Part shown: positions 5,361-10,795 of the stretch, piece after piece | Numbering within the stretch: position 1 is the first letter of the stretch | How the letters are laid out: every line of letters starts with the position of its first letter | Origin: Candidatus Nomurabacteria bacterium | GTDB taxonomy: Bacteria; Patescibacteriota; Minisyncoccia; Phycocordibacterales; UBA5272 | DNA length: 10,796 nucleotides | Assembly (NCBI GenBank): GCA_003518045.1 | Contig: DOZK01000011.1 | Coordinates: 1 to 10,796, forward strand | Direction of reading: 5' to 3' | Notes under the pieces: model-generated | Database searches by the model: none | What the model was told of the DNA's origin: nothing | Seen by the model: only the letters and a program-made list of their open reading frames with translations | Translations under genes and position numbers: made by a program

Positions 5361-5690
5361 TCATAAATCACCAAGGGTGCCACGTGGGGGTATAAACCAC
5401 CCACACTCGGCCTTCTCGTTGTGTGTCGGTGACGCTGGCCTTTCTTCCGGAACTTGGGGGAGAACTACTGGGTCTCCTGGCATGGCTGTATCTTCCCAGC
5501 TAGCGTGCGAGGCTTCAAGAAATGAAGGAGATGCGGGAGGGACAAGACTCCTACTCTCACGCAACATTCTAATGTGCTGTAGGTCAGCGGCATTGAGCGG
5601 TTCTCCCTTATTGTGCTTGTTTGCGATAACTCCAGCAATTTTCCCGTCTATTTCGTCAGGTTTATGCACGGTGTGTTTCGAATCTGACAT
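5361..5690 (-). CDS. Orphan hypothetical protein, proline-rich tail
   Basis: I do not recognise this 109-residue protein. It starts MSDSKHTVHKPDE; residues 1-45 look helical and charged (EPLNAADLQHIRML), while the rest is rich in Pro, Ser and Glu and probably disordered, ending IPPRGTLGDL. No signal peptide or membrane segment. I chose the ATG at 5690 because AGGAG lies 5 nt before it; a longer frame from 5726 would run through a leader hairpin. Support for a real gene: a good promoter (TTGGAC, 18 nt, TAATAT), the leader, the Shine-Dalgarno and a terminator just past the stop. GC is visibly higher than in its neighbours, which suggests recent arrival or a different expression regime. The opposite strand has a longer open frame that lacks these signals. 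Confidence 0.65.
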   Translation of the reverse strand: MSDSKHTVHKPDEIDGKIAGVIANKHNKGEPLNAADLQHIRMLRESRSLVPPASPSFLEASHASWEDTAMPGDPVVLPQVPEERPASPTHNEKAECGWFIPPRGTLGDL

Positions 5691-5695
5691 AGATA

Positions 5696-5700
5696 CTCCT
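5696..5700 (-). promoter_or_regulatory. Shine-Dalgarno that decides the start at 5690
   Basis: AGGAG, 5 nt upstream of the ATG on the minus strand. It is one of only three clear Shine-Dalgarno sites in the window, all on the GC-richer minus-strand accessory genes. Confidence 0.7.
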
Positions 5701-5707
5701 GTGATAA

Positions 5708-5737
5708 TTCCCTCAATGTTTAGCATGAGTGAGGGAA
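5708..5737 (-). promoter_or_regulatory. Leader hairpin or operator of the orphan gene
   Basis: TTCCCTCA (5708-5715) and TGAGGGAA (5730-5737) form a perfect 8-bp inverted repeat with a 14-nt loop. It lies between the predicted start of transcription (about 5747) and the Shine-Dalgarno (5696-5700) of the minus-strand gene. It could act as RNA structure near the ribosome site or as a protein-binding operator. Confidence 0.45.
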
Positions 5738-5753
5738 GGAACTCATAATTTGA

Positions 5754-5783
5754 ATATTACTCCTATAAATACTTTTTGTCCAA
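5754..5783 (-). promoter_or_regulatory. Sigma70-type promoter of the orphan gene
   Basis: On the minus strand, TTGGAC (5778-5783), an 18-nt spacer, then TAATAT (5754-5759). Predicted start is about 5747, giving a leader of some 57 nt. This conventional geometry differs from the leaderless promoters of the core genes. On the other strand, TG-C-TAGTAT (5794-5802) is a possible divergent extended -10. Confidence 0.5.
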
Positions 5784-5848
5784 AATGGGCCTGTGCTAGT
5801 ATTTTTTTGAATATTAAATATTGATTCATTGAATATTTACCCAGATTT

Positions 5849-5862
5849 CTAACCTCTAACAT
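5849..5862 (+). repeat. Two CTAACNN heptamers
   Basis: CTAACCT (5849-5855) followed directly by CTAACAT (5856-5862), the same heptamer family as the array at 6091-6125. Confidence 0.5.
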
Positions 5863-5879
5863 TTTCTTCCCACTTATCC

Positions 5880-5911
5880 ACTAGTAACTACCAACCAATA
5901 ACTATAAACTG
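5880..5911 (+). repeat. Left inverted heptamer array
   Basis: GTAACTA, CCAACCA, ATAACTA and TAAACTG follow in 7-nt phase (5884-5911). The 32-nt arm 5880-5911 matches the reverse complement of 5985-6016/6017 at 26 of 32 positions by hand alignment. The -10 box of the micro-ORF lies within this arm. Confidence 0.65.
5903..5908 (+). promoter_or_regulatory. -10 box of the micro-ORF
   Basis: TATAAA ends 10 nt before the ATG at 5919, so the transcript would be leaderless or nearly so. It sits within the left heptamer arm. Confidence 0.4.
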
Positions 5912-5918
5912 TACTTCT

Positions 5919-5984
5919 ATGGCAAAAAAAGAACAACACGGAACCCGTGAAAAAAAGAAACCGAAGAAGGTGGTGGTTAAGTAA
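5919..5984 (+). CDS. Micro-ORF, 21-residue basic peptide
   Basis: The frame reads MAKKEQHGTREKKKPKK and ends VVVK, then TAA. Ten of 21 residues are Lys or Arg and there is no hydrophobic segment, so a cytoplasmic nucleic-acid or ribosome-binding peptide is possible. The GTREKKKPKK core resembles short basic proteins with a G-N-R-E-x-K-K-P-K-K pattern that I recall from other bacteria; this is memory, not a search. In favour of a gene: a TATAAA box 10 nt upstream, no stop until the inverted array, and a 12-bp terminator 38 nt downstream. No Shine-Dalgarno. Alternatively the interval is a short non-coding RNA or repeat spacer and the frame is chance; a Lys-rich frame is easy to obtain in A-rich DNA. 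Confidence 0.5.
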   Translation: MAKKEQHGTREKKKPKKVVVK

Positions 5985-6019
5985 CAGTTTTTAGTTATTA
6001 GTTACTGGTTATTAGTAAA
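5985..6019 (+). repeat. Right inverted heptamer array
   Basis: CAGTTTT, TAGTTAT, TAGTTAC, TGGTTAT and TAGTAAA follow in 7-nt phase. Starting directly after the micro-ORF stop codon, it is the inverted partner of 5880-5911. Confidence 0.65.
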
Positions 6020-6022
6020 CCT

Positions 6023-6060
6023 AAAGATTCGCGCCTACAGCGCGAATCTTTGTATTTTTT
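6023..6060 (+). terminator. Strong intrinsic terminator
   Basis: AAAGATTCGCGC (6023-6034) pairs perfectly with GCGCGAATCTTT (6040-6051) around CTACA, followed by GTATTTTTT. It ends the micro-ORF transcript and insulates the helicase gene. Confidence 0.88.
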
Positions 6061-6090
6061 AAAAATTGAAAATTCCTCCGAAATTTACCC

Positions 6091-6125
6091 CCAACTCCTA
6101 ACCCCTAACTTCTAACATCTAACTA
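6091..6125 (+). repeat. Five tandem CTAACNN heptamers
   Basis: CCAACTC, CTAACCC, CTAACTT, CTAACAT and CTAACTA run without a break at exact 7-nt steps. The array ends 11 nt before the -10 box of the helicase gene, so it occupies the place of the -35 region. Confidence 0.75.
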
Positions 6126-6133
6126 TTCATTCC

Positions 6134-6142
6134 TGCTATACT
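6134..6142 (+). promoter_or_regulatory. Extended -10 promoter of the helicase gene
   Basis: TG-C-TATACT, with TATACT at 6137-6142. Six nucleotides separate it from the ATG at 6149, the leaderless geometry also seen at rplI. No standard -35 is visible; the region upstream is the heptamer array. Confidence 0.65.
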
Positions 6143-6148
6143 AAACAC

Positions 6149-9100
6149 ATGGAACCCTCCTTCGACGAACGCTATAAAAACTTAAATAAAGAACAGAAAC
6201 GTGCTGTTGATACCACAGATGGTCCTGTAATGGTTATAGCTGGTCCCGGCTCTGGAAAGACTGAGCTTCTTTCACTTCGTGTTGGAAATATTTTAAAAAA
6301 TGGAACGGCACGTGCTTCGAATATTTTACTTTTAACTTTTACAGAAACGGCCGCCCAAAATATGCGAGATAGATTAGAGGCCCTCATCGGAGCTGATGCT
6401 TATCGTGTAGCAATTTATACTTTCCACGGATTTTGTACGGACATAATTGGCAGATATCCAGAATATTTTTTTGAAGCAACACATTTTCGCCCAGCTAGCG
6501 ATCTTCTTCAAAGTGAAATGTTGGAAAAGATTTTTGAAAGACTTCCACACAAACATATAATTGGAAGTTTCCACCCAGAACTCGGCTATTCATATTTAAA
6601 GGAAGCACAAGTGAGAATAAAAGATATTAAAAAAGGAGGACTCACACCCGCACGCTTTAGAGAAATTCTAAAAGAAAATGAAAAATCATTTTCAGAATTA
6701 AATGAAATATTAGAAAAATATTTACCAGAGAGAGTTGGGAAAGACTCACCGGCAGTTTTTGAACAAATGAAATCTTCATTTGAAAAAACAAAAAGCTCCA
6801 TGGGACACATGTACGCAAATAGTATTTCACTCGCACTTGAGGCTGTTGATGCTACAGAAAAAACTACGCCACTTTCAACATGGAAAACTTCTTATACCGG
6901 AAAAACTGAAGAAAACAAAAGAGTTTTGAAAGATTTTCTTTCACTTCCAAAACTTTTCGCACTTGCCGATGTCTATGAAATGTATCAAGAAGCACTTCGT
7001 AAAGACGGATATTTTGACTATGAAGACATGATATTACAAGTAGTTGAAGCACTCGCAAAACATGTAACCTTAAGAACCGAACTTGAAGAAATGTATCAAT
7101 ACATTATGGTGGATGAATTCCAAGATACAAATAACGCGCAACTTTCACTTGTAAAAGCAATGTCTAGTAATCCTGTTCATGAAGGCCATCCAAATGTTTG
7201 TGTGGTGGGGGATGATGATCAGGCGATTTATAAATTTCAAGGGGCAGAGATTTCTAATATTCATACTTTCAAAGAATTATACAAAGATGTAGAGACAATT
7301 GTGCTTACAGAAAATTATCGCTCAACGCAAAAGGTGCTCGACTTCGCGCGCGCAATAGTAACTCAAGGTGTAAACAGATTAGAAAATCGTTATGAAGAAA
7401 TTCGAAAAGATTTAATTGCAAAAAATACAAAATTAGAAAAAGGAAAAGTTCACACTCACGCTTTTCCAACTGCTGAAGAGGAATATGCATATATTGCGCA
7501 GGAAGTTTCAAAATTATTAGACAAAAAAGTTCCCGCAAAAGAAATTGCTCTCATTGCTCGTGAACACAAACAATTGATTTTACTTTTACCATATCTTGAT
7601 GCATTAAATATTCCTTACACTTATACCCGTAAGGAAAATGTTTTTGATGAAAAACATGTTAAAGAATTAATTATTCTTTGCCGTTTTTTGTCGACAGTCG
7701 GGGATAATACAAATGAGCGTGATGATTTGCTTCCAGAAATTCTAGCCTTTCCATTTTGGGGACTTGACCGCATAACTATTTGGCAAATTGCAGAGAATGC
7801 TAAGCGTGAAAATATTTCTTGGCTCTCATCAATGCAAAAATATGGAGAGTCTGTCATTCCCGCGAAGGCGGGAATCCAGGTCAAAGATATTGCAATATTT
7901 TTAATCGAGTTAGGTGTTGCTTCTCAAACTACTCCGCTTGAAATAATTCTAGACACTTTAATTGGAAGCAAAGATATTCCGCTAGTAACTGACTCACCAG
8001 ATGATGATAATGATTCTGTTAATTTTGGAAAGCTAGCACTAAAAACAGATTTTACTTCTCCATACAAAGAATATTATTTTGGTAAAAATGCATTGAAAGA
8101 AAATGCTAGTACTTATATAAATTTCCTTTCTTCACTTCGCGTATTTATGCATGCGCTTCGTGATTATAAAGAGGGCGAGGCATTGCGCACACATGACGTT
8201 GGTGGTTTTGTGGATATTCATACTGATTATAAAATTCCACTTATAAATGAAACTCCATTTGCTCATAATGAAAACTCTGTCTCACTTTTAACTTCACATG
8301 GTGCAAAAGGCCTTGAATTTGCTTATGTTTTTGTGGTTTCAGTAAATGACGCCATTTGGGCTGGAAGTAAAAAGGGAAATAAACTTTCTTTCCCAATTAA
8401 TTTACCGCTTGCCAACGCAGGCGATGATGAAGATGATTTCATTCGACTATTTTATGTGGCATTAACTCGCGCAAAGCATACACTTTATATTACTCATCAT
8501 AAAAGTCCACTGAGATTTTTAACAACAAGTGATTTACCAGAGACAGATAGATCTATACAAAGTATTGAGGCTCCAGATTTATTGGCTCATGGACTTGCTG
8601 TGTATCATGCGCCACCATTTGCGCGTGATGAAAAAGCGTTACTTCAAAAAGTTGTAGAAGGCTATATGCTTTCGCCGACTCATTTAAATAATTTTCTTGA
8701 TTTAACAAAAGGTGGGCCAATGATGTTTCTTGAACAAAATCTTCTTCGTTTTCCACAAGCAAAAACAGCCTCAAGTGTTTACGGTACAGCAATACATAAA
8801 GCACTCGAAGACGCATATATTAGTGCAAGAAAAGATGGAAAAGTTCCATCACTTGAATCTATAATCAAATCTTTTACAACAGAACTTAAACGTGGACGAT
8901 TACAAGATTTTGAAGAAGAAAAATTAAAAGAAAGAGGGGAGAAAGTTCTAACGAAATATTATGAATTAAAAAAGGATGAAATTAAATTAGGTTGGCAGGT
9001 AGAAATAAATTTCGCAAAGCAATCTGTGATATTGGACTTGCCTCGCAGTAGTGTAATCACGAAGGTGGGTGGGGCGCTTTTAACTGGAAAAATAGATAAA

Positions 9101-9547
9101 GTTATCGAGGGTGAAGATAAGAATTGGATTGTTGTTGATTTAAAAACTGGAAAAGGATTTAGTGCGTGGGATGAAGAAAAATTAAGTGTGTATGATGAGC
9201 TAAAATTGCATCATTATAAATATCAGTTAATGATGTATAAAATTCTTGTAGAAAATTCTAGGGATTATAGCGGACATAAAGTTACCGATGGTGTGCTGGA
9301 ATTTGTCGAAGAAGTCACAGCGCAGACTCACACAGACGGAACGCAGAATGACGCAGAAAAAATACAGGAATTGAAACTTTCTTTAATTGATAAAGATTCG
9401 GAAAATGAAATTCATAGATTTAAAAAATTAATTGTTGCAGTCTACAATAAAATTATTTCTCTAGATTTCCCAGATACTTCAAAATACGGAGAGACTTTGG
9501 AAGGCATAAAAGAATTTGAGGATGATTTAATCGCTGGGGTGATTTAG
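6149..9547 (+). CDS. UvrD/PcrA-type helicase fused to RecB-family nuclease
   Basis: ATP-driven 3'-5' DNA helicase with C-terminal nuclease, expected in double-strand break processing or recombination repair. Seen over 1132 residues: Q motif LNKEQKRAV (12-20); Walker A AGPGSGKT (31-38); motif Ia LLTFTETAAQ (61-70); Ib YTFHGFC (90-96); motif II VDEFQDTN (321-328); motif III VVGDDDQAIYKFQGA (352-366); motif IV LTENYRS (386-392); motif V LLTSHGAKGLEF (713-724); motif VI RLFYVALTRAK (766-776). The PD-(D/E)XK nuclease spans about 840-1110: VYGTAIHKALE (His883), GKIDKV (Asp983), VDLKTGK (Asp997, Lys999) and a YQLMMY QxxxY-type block (Gln1026). There is no nuclease cysteine cluster, so no AddB/Cas4-type Fe-S site. 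The layout is AddA-like, but no addB or recC partner is nearby. Residues 569-577 (VIPAKAGIQ) are an in-frame repeat insertion in the likely 2B region. Confidence 0.97.
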   Translation: MEPSFDERYKNLNKEQKRAVDTTDGPVMVIAGPGSGKTELLSLRVGNILKNGTARASNILLLTFTETAAQNMRDRLEALIGADAYRVAIYTFHGFCTDIIGRYPEYFFEATHFRPASDLLQSEMLEKIFERLPHKHIIGSFHPELGYSYLKEAQVRIKDIKKGGLTPARFREILKENEKSFSELNEILEKYLPERVGKDSPAVFEQMKSSFEKTKSSMGHMYANSISLALEAVDATEKTTPLSTWKTSYTGKTEENKRVLKDFLSLPKLFALADVYEMYQEALRKDGYFDYEDMILQVVEALAKHVTLRTELEEMYQYIMVDEFQDTNNAQLSLVKAMSSNPVHEGHPNVCVVGDDDQAIYKFQGAEISNIHTFKELYKDVETIVLTENYRSTQKVLDFARAIVTQGVNRLENRYEEIRKDLIAKNTKLEKGKVHTHAFPTAEEEYAYIAQEVSKLLDKKVPAKEIALIAREHKQLILLLPYLDALNIPYTYTRKENVFDEKHVKELIILCRFLSTVGDNTNERDDLLPEILAFPFWGLDRITIWQIAENAKRENISWLSSMQKYGESVIPAKAGIQVKDIAIFLIELGVASQTTPLEIILDTLIGSKDIPLVTDSPDDDNDSVNFGKLALKTDFTSPYKEYYFGKNALKENASTYINFLSSLRVFMHALRDYKEGEALRTHDVGGFVDIHTDYKIPLINETPFAHNENSVSLLTSHGAKGLEFAYVFVVSVNDAIWAGSKKGNKLSFPINLPLANAGDDEDDFIRLFYVALTRAKHTLYITHHKSPLRFLTTSDLPETDRSIQSIEAPDLLAHGLAVYHAPPFARDEKALLQKVVEGYMLSPTHLNNFLDLTKGGPMMFLEQNLLRFPQAKTASSVYGTAIHKALEDAYISARKDGKVPSLESIIKSFTTELKRGRLQDFEEEKLKERGEKVLTKYYELKKDEIKLGWQVEINFAKQSVILDLPRSSVITKVGGALLTGKIDKVIEGEDKNWIVVDLKTGKGFSAWDEEKLSVYDELKLHHYKYQLMMYKILVENSRDYSGHKVTDGVLEFVEEVTAQTHTDGTQNDAEKIQELKLSLIDKDSENEIHRFKKLIVAVYNKIISLDFPDTSKYGETLEGIKEFEDDLIAGVI
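7853..7879 (+). repeat. Palindromic repeat inserted in frame in the helicase
   Basis: The 27-bp unit begins GTCATTCCCGC, has a GAAG loop, and ends GCGGGAATCCAG; arms ATTCCCGC and GCGGGAAT pair perfectly. It is the same GTCATTCC...GGAATCCAG frame as the left arm of the compound repeat at 391-418 and the matching arm at 9586-9665. It is similar to the widespread dRS3-like palindromes (ATTCCC-N8-GGGAAT). Exactly nine codons, it adds VIPAKAGIQ without a stop or frameshift. Confidence 0.85.
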
Positions 9548-9585
9548 GCATAAAAAATTTTTAATTACGAGACTTTGTATTTTGT

Positions 9586-9665
9586 TGTCATCCTGATGAA
9601 AATCAGGATCCAGTGTCATGTATTTTTAGTTAGACACTGGATTCCAAATCAAGTTTGGAATGACA
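9586..9665 (-). repeat. Compound palindromic (MITE-like) repeat, copy 2
   Basis: The 80-bp element is bounded by TGTCAT (9586-9591) and ATGACA (9660-9665), in the opposite orientation to the copy at 389-475. Palindromes: TCCTGAT-GAAA-ATCAGGA (9591-9608), CCAGTGTC/GACACTGG (9610-9617, 9633-9640) and TTCCAAA/TTTGGAA (9642-9660). The middle 15 nt are AT-rich where copy 1 has GC-rich DNA. It lies 38 nt after the helicase stop and has no coding capacity. Confidence 0.75.
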
Positions 9666-9685
9666 TGCGCTAAGATAATTAAAGT

Positions 9686-9717
9686 ATAAAAAAGGCCGTC
9701 ACTGGGACGGCCTTTTT
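9686..9717. terminator. Bidirectional intrinsic terminator between convergent genes
   Basis: AAAAAGGCCGTC (9689-9700) pairs with GACGGCCTTTTT (9706-9717) around ACTGG. A-tract and T-tract are symmetrical, so it can end both the helicase transcript and the minus-strand operon that converges on it. Confidence 0.88.
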
Positions 9718-9722
9718 GCGTA

Positions 9723-9743
9723 GCTCGCAATTCACTTGCGAGC
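9723..9743 (-). terminator. Hairpin over the operon's stop codon
   Basis: GCTCGCAA (9723-9730) pairs perfectly with TTGCGAGC (9736-9743); the 5-nt loop contains part of the TGA stop of the minus-strand gene. It lacks its own T tract and probably works with the terminator at 9686-9717 or protects the 3' end. Confidence 0.5.
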
Positions 9744-10223
9744 TTTGTGCGATTTACTGCTTTTTGCGGCTGGTGGCTCAAAGTCTGGATGCATGTACTG
9801 AATGTACATGGGAAACTTCATGCGGGCGCGGGACACAGCGGAAATCATGTCGGCGAGCGGTGTCGATAAAAACTCACTCATCCTTCGTACCCCAATTTCT
9901 TCAAAGACCTGTGTCATGCTTCTATTTGGCAGAAAATTAATCACGCTAATGTCAAGCGTTTTTGGTTTTCCAACAAGTAGCTTAAGTGCCACATGTAGCT
10001 TCATCAGAAACGTTGTATAGCACTGGTTGTGATATTCATTAATCGGCATATATTCACCATGCCGACAAAGGAGACCTGCTGTTCTCAGCGCACAGATGGT
10101 ATTTTGATAGGTCGCCTCTAACGCTACCTGGCGCATAAATGCGCGCTGCTCGATCTTTATCTGCTTCGGAGTCTTGTCCCGAGTAGCTTTCGGGGCTATC
10201 TCGACTGTTTCTTTTGTCGCCAT
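9732..10223 (-). CDS. Hypothetical protein, second gene of GC-richer operon
   Basis: I do not recognise this 163-residue protein. Visible: a Lys- and Thr-rich N-terminus (MATKETVEIAPKATRDK), a mostly helical middle with three Cys (about residues 45, 53 and 69), the segment KPKTLDISVINFLPNRSM, and a basic tail ending SHKARK. No signal peptide or convincing membrane segment, so cytoplasmic, perhaps nucleic-acid binding by charge. The frame opens further upstream to 10556, but AAGGA lies 7 nt before the ATG at 10223 and the extension would overlap the upstream gene, so the shorter start is chosen. It follows the 10255-10668 gene by 31 nt, probably co-transcribed. Codon use is richer in G and C than in the core genes, suggesting different ancestry. 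The longer plus-strand frames here lack start signals. Confidence 0.75.
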   Translation of the reverse strand: MATKETVEIAPKATRDKTPKQIKIEQRAFMRQVALEATYQNTICALRTAGLLCRHGEYMPINEYHNQCYTTFLMKLHVALKLLVGKPKTLDISVINFLPNRSMTQVFEEIGVRRMSEFLSTPLADMISAVSRARMKFPMYIQYMHPDFEPPAAKSSKSHKARK

Positions 10224-10230
10224 TTTAATT

Positions 10231-10235
10231 TCCTT
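10231..10235 (-). promoter_or_regulatory. Shine-Dalgarno that decides the start at 10223
   Basis: AAGGA on the minus strand, 7 nt before the ATG. It overrules the much longer open frame starting at 10556. Confidence 0.65.
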
Positions 10236-10254
10236 TTTGGTTGATTTCGGTGGA

Positions 10255-10668
10255 TTATTTTGCAGGCCGAGTTTCTTCGGCCAACAGCTCGTGATAGACC
10301 TCGTAAAAGGTCTGCAAGTCAACGGTAACTTTGAGATCAAGTCCACGAAGAGCGGACTCAATTTTTCCAAAGTCAACTTCGACAATTGCACCGAGAGTTG
10401 CGAACCTCGGTTGTTTAAAAAAGGCTTCAACATTGGCCTCCGGTCCAACCCTGGAATGTGGCCACAGCCACCGAGTTTCAATATCACCCCCAGAATTTGG
10501 CCGGGCAAGAACTTCCGACGCTGCCCGAAGCCGAATTTTGCATTTATTTTTTTCAAAAACGTTAAGCCTCCACTGGGAGAGGATAGCTATTCTGCCATAC
10601 GCTATTTCCAGCGCTTGGCGAATAAGCTCGGCTTTATTTTCACTGGTTATACCTGTGGCAGTTGTCAT
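10255..10668 (-). CDS. Hypothetical protein, first gene of GC-richer operon
   Basis: I do not recognise this 137-residue protein. It begins MTTATGITSENK and is soluble and mixed in structure: a helix near 10-28 (ELIRQALEIAYGRIA), a central part with RLRAASEVLARPNSGG, then alternating segments (TLGAIVEVDFGKIE, LDLKVTVDLQTFYEVY) and an acidic-basic tail LLAEETRPAK. No catalytic motif, Cys pair or membrane segment stands out. Two ATGs are adjacent, at 10671 and 10668; AAGGA at 10676-10680 is 4 nt from the first and 7 nt from the second, and 7 is the spacing used by the next gene, so I prefer 10668. It is followed by the 9732-10223 gene 31 nt later. GC is higher than in the core genes. Nothing links the pair to a named system. 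Confidence 0.72.
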   Translation of the reverse strand: MTTATGITSENKAELIRQALEIAYGRIAILSQWRLNVFEKNKCKIRLRAASEVLARPNSGGDIETRWLWPHSRVGPEANVEAFFKQPRFATLGAIVEVDFGKIESALRGLDLKVTVDLQTFYEVYHELLAEETRPAK

Positions 10669-10723
10669 CATTTTTTCCTTCGTAGTTGCGACCTTCCTAT
10701 TAAAGAAGATCTAGATTAAAAGA

Positions 10724-10795
10724 TCACACATTCAAAACAATAACATGATTATGTCCTCTCGTCAACCAGAGAAACCTGAATTCTCGCCCTAATCG
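10724..10795 (-). CDS. Possible 3' end of a gene entering from the right edge
   Basis: One minus-strand frame is open from the window edge for 23 codons and ends FRFLWLTRGHNHVIVLNV before TGA. The composition looks like a beta-strand-rich C-terminus, but the stretch is short enough to be chance. If real, it would be the gene upstream of the two-gene operon on the same strand, about 53 nt away. The strand and frame cannot be confirmed without the flanking sequence. Confidence 0.18.
   Translation of the reverse strand, partial: RLGREFRFLWLTRGHNHVIVLNV

Noticed and set aside
5691..5726. Twelve-codon extension of the orphan gene to an ATG at 5726
   Set aside because: That ATG lies inside the loop of an 8-bp leader hairpin and has no Shine-Dalgarno; AGGAG precedes the ATG at 5690.
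5275..5748. 157-codon plus-strand frame opposite the orphan minus-strand gene
   Set aside because: It runs through a bidirectional terminator and has no Shine-Dalgarno or promoter at its start. The minus-strand frame has a promoter, leader, Shine-Dalgarno and terminator in order.
7621..7884. Minus-strand frame with WIPAFAGMT inside the helicase gene
   Set aside because: WIPAFAGMT is the other-strand reading of the inserted palindrome, a frequent source of false ORFs; the helicase frame is certain here.
6149..9547. Reading the helicase-nuclease as a Cas4- or defence-type system
   Set aside because: It lacks the Fe-S cysteine cluster, has the complete UvrD-type motif set and has no defence neighbours. 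A repair role is the simpler call.
10224..10556. N-terminal extension of the 9732-10223 gene to position 10556
   Set aside because: The extension overlaps the upstream gene almost completely and reads as a shadow of it. The ATG at 10223 has a Shine-Dalgarno.
10174..10719. Long plus-strand frames opposite the two-gene operon
   Set aside because: The products look unlike proteins (scattered Cys, Phe and Pro) and start signals are missing. Both minus-strand genes have AAGGA at 7 nt from the start and plausible compositions.
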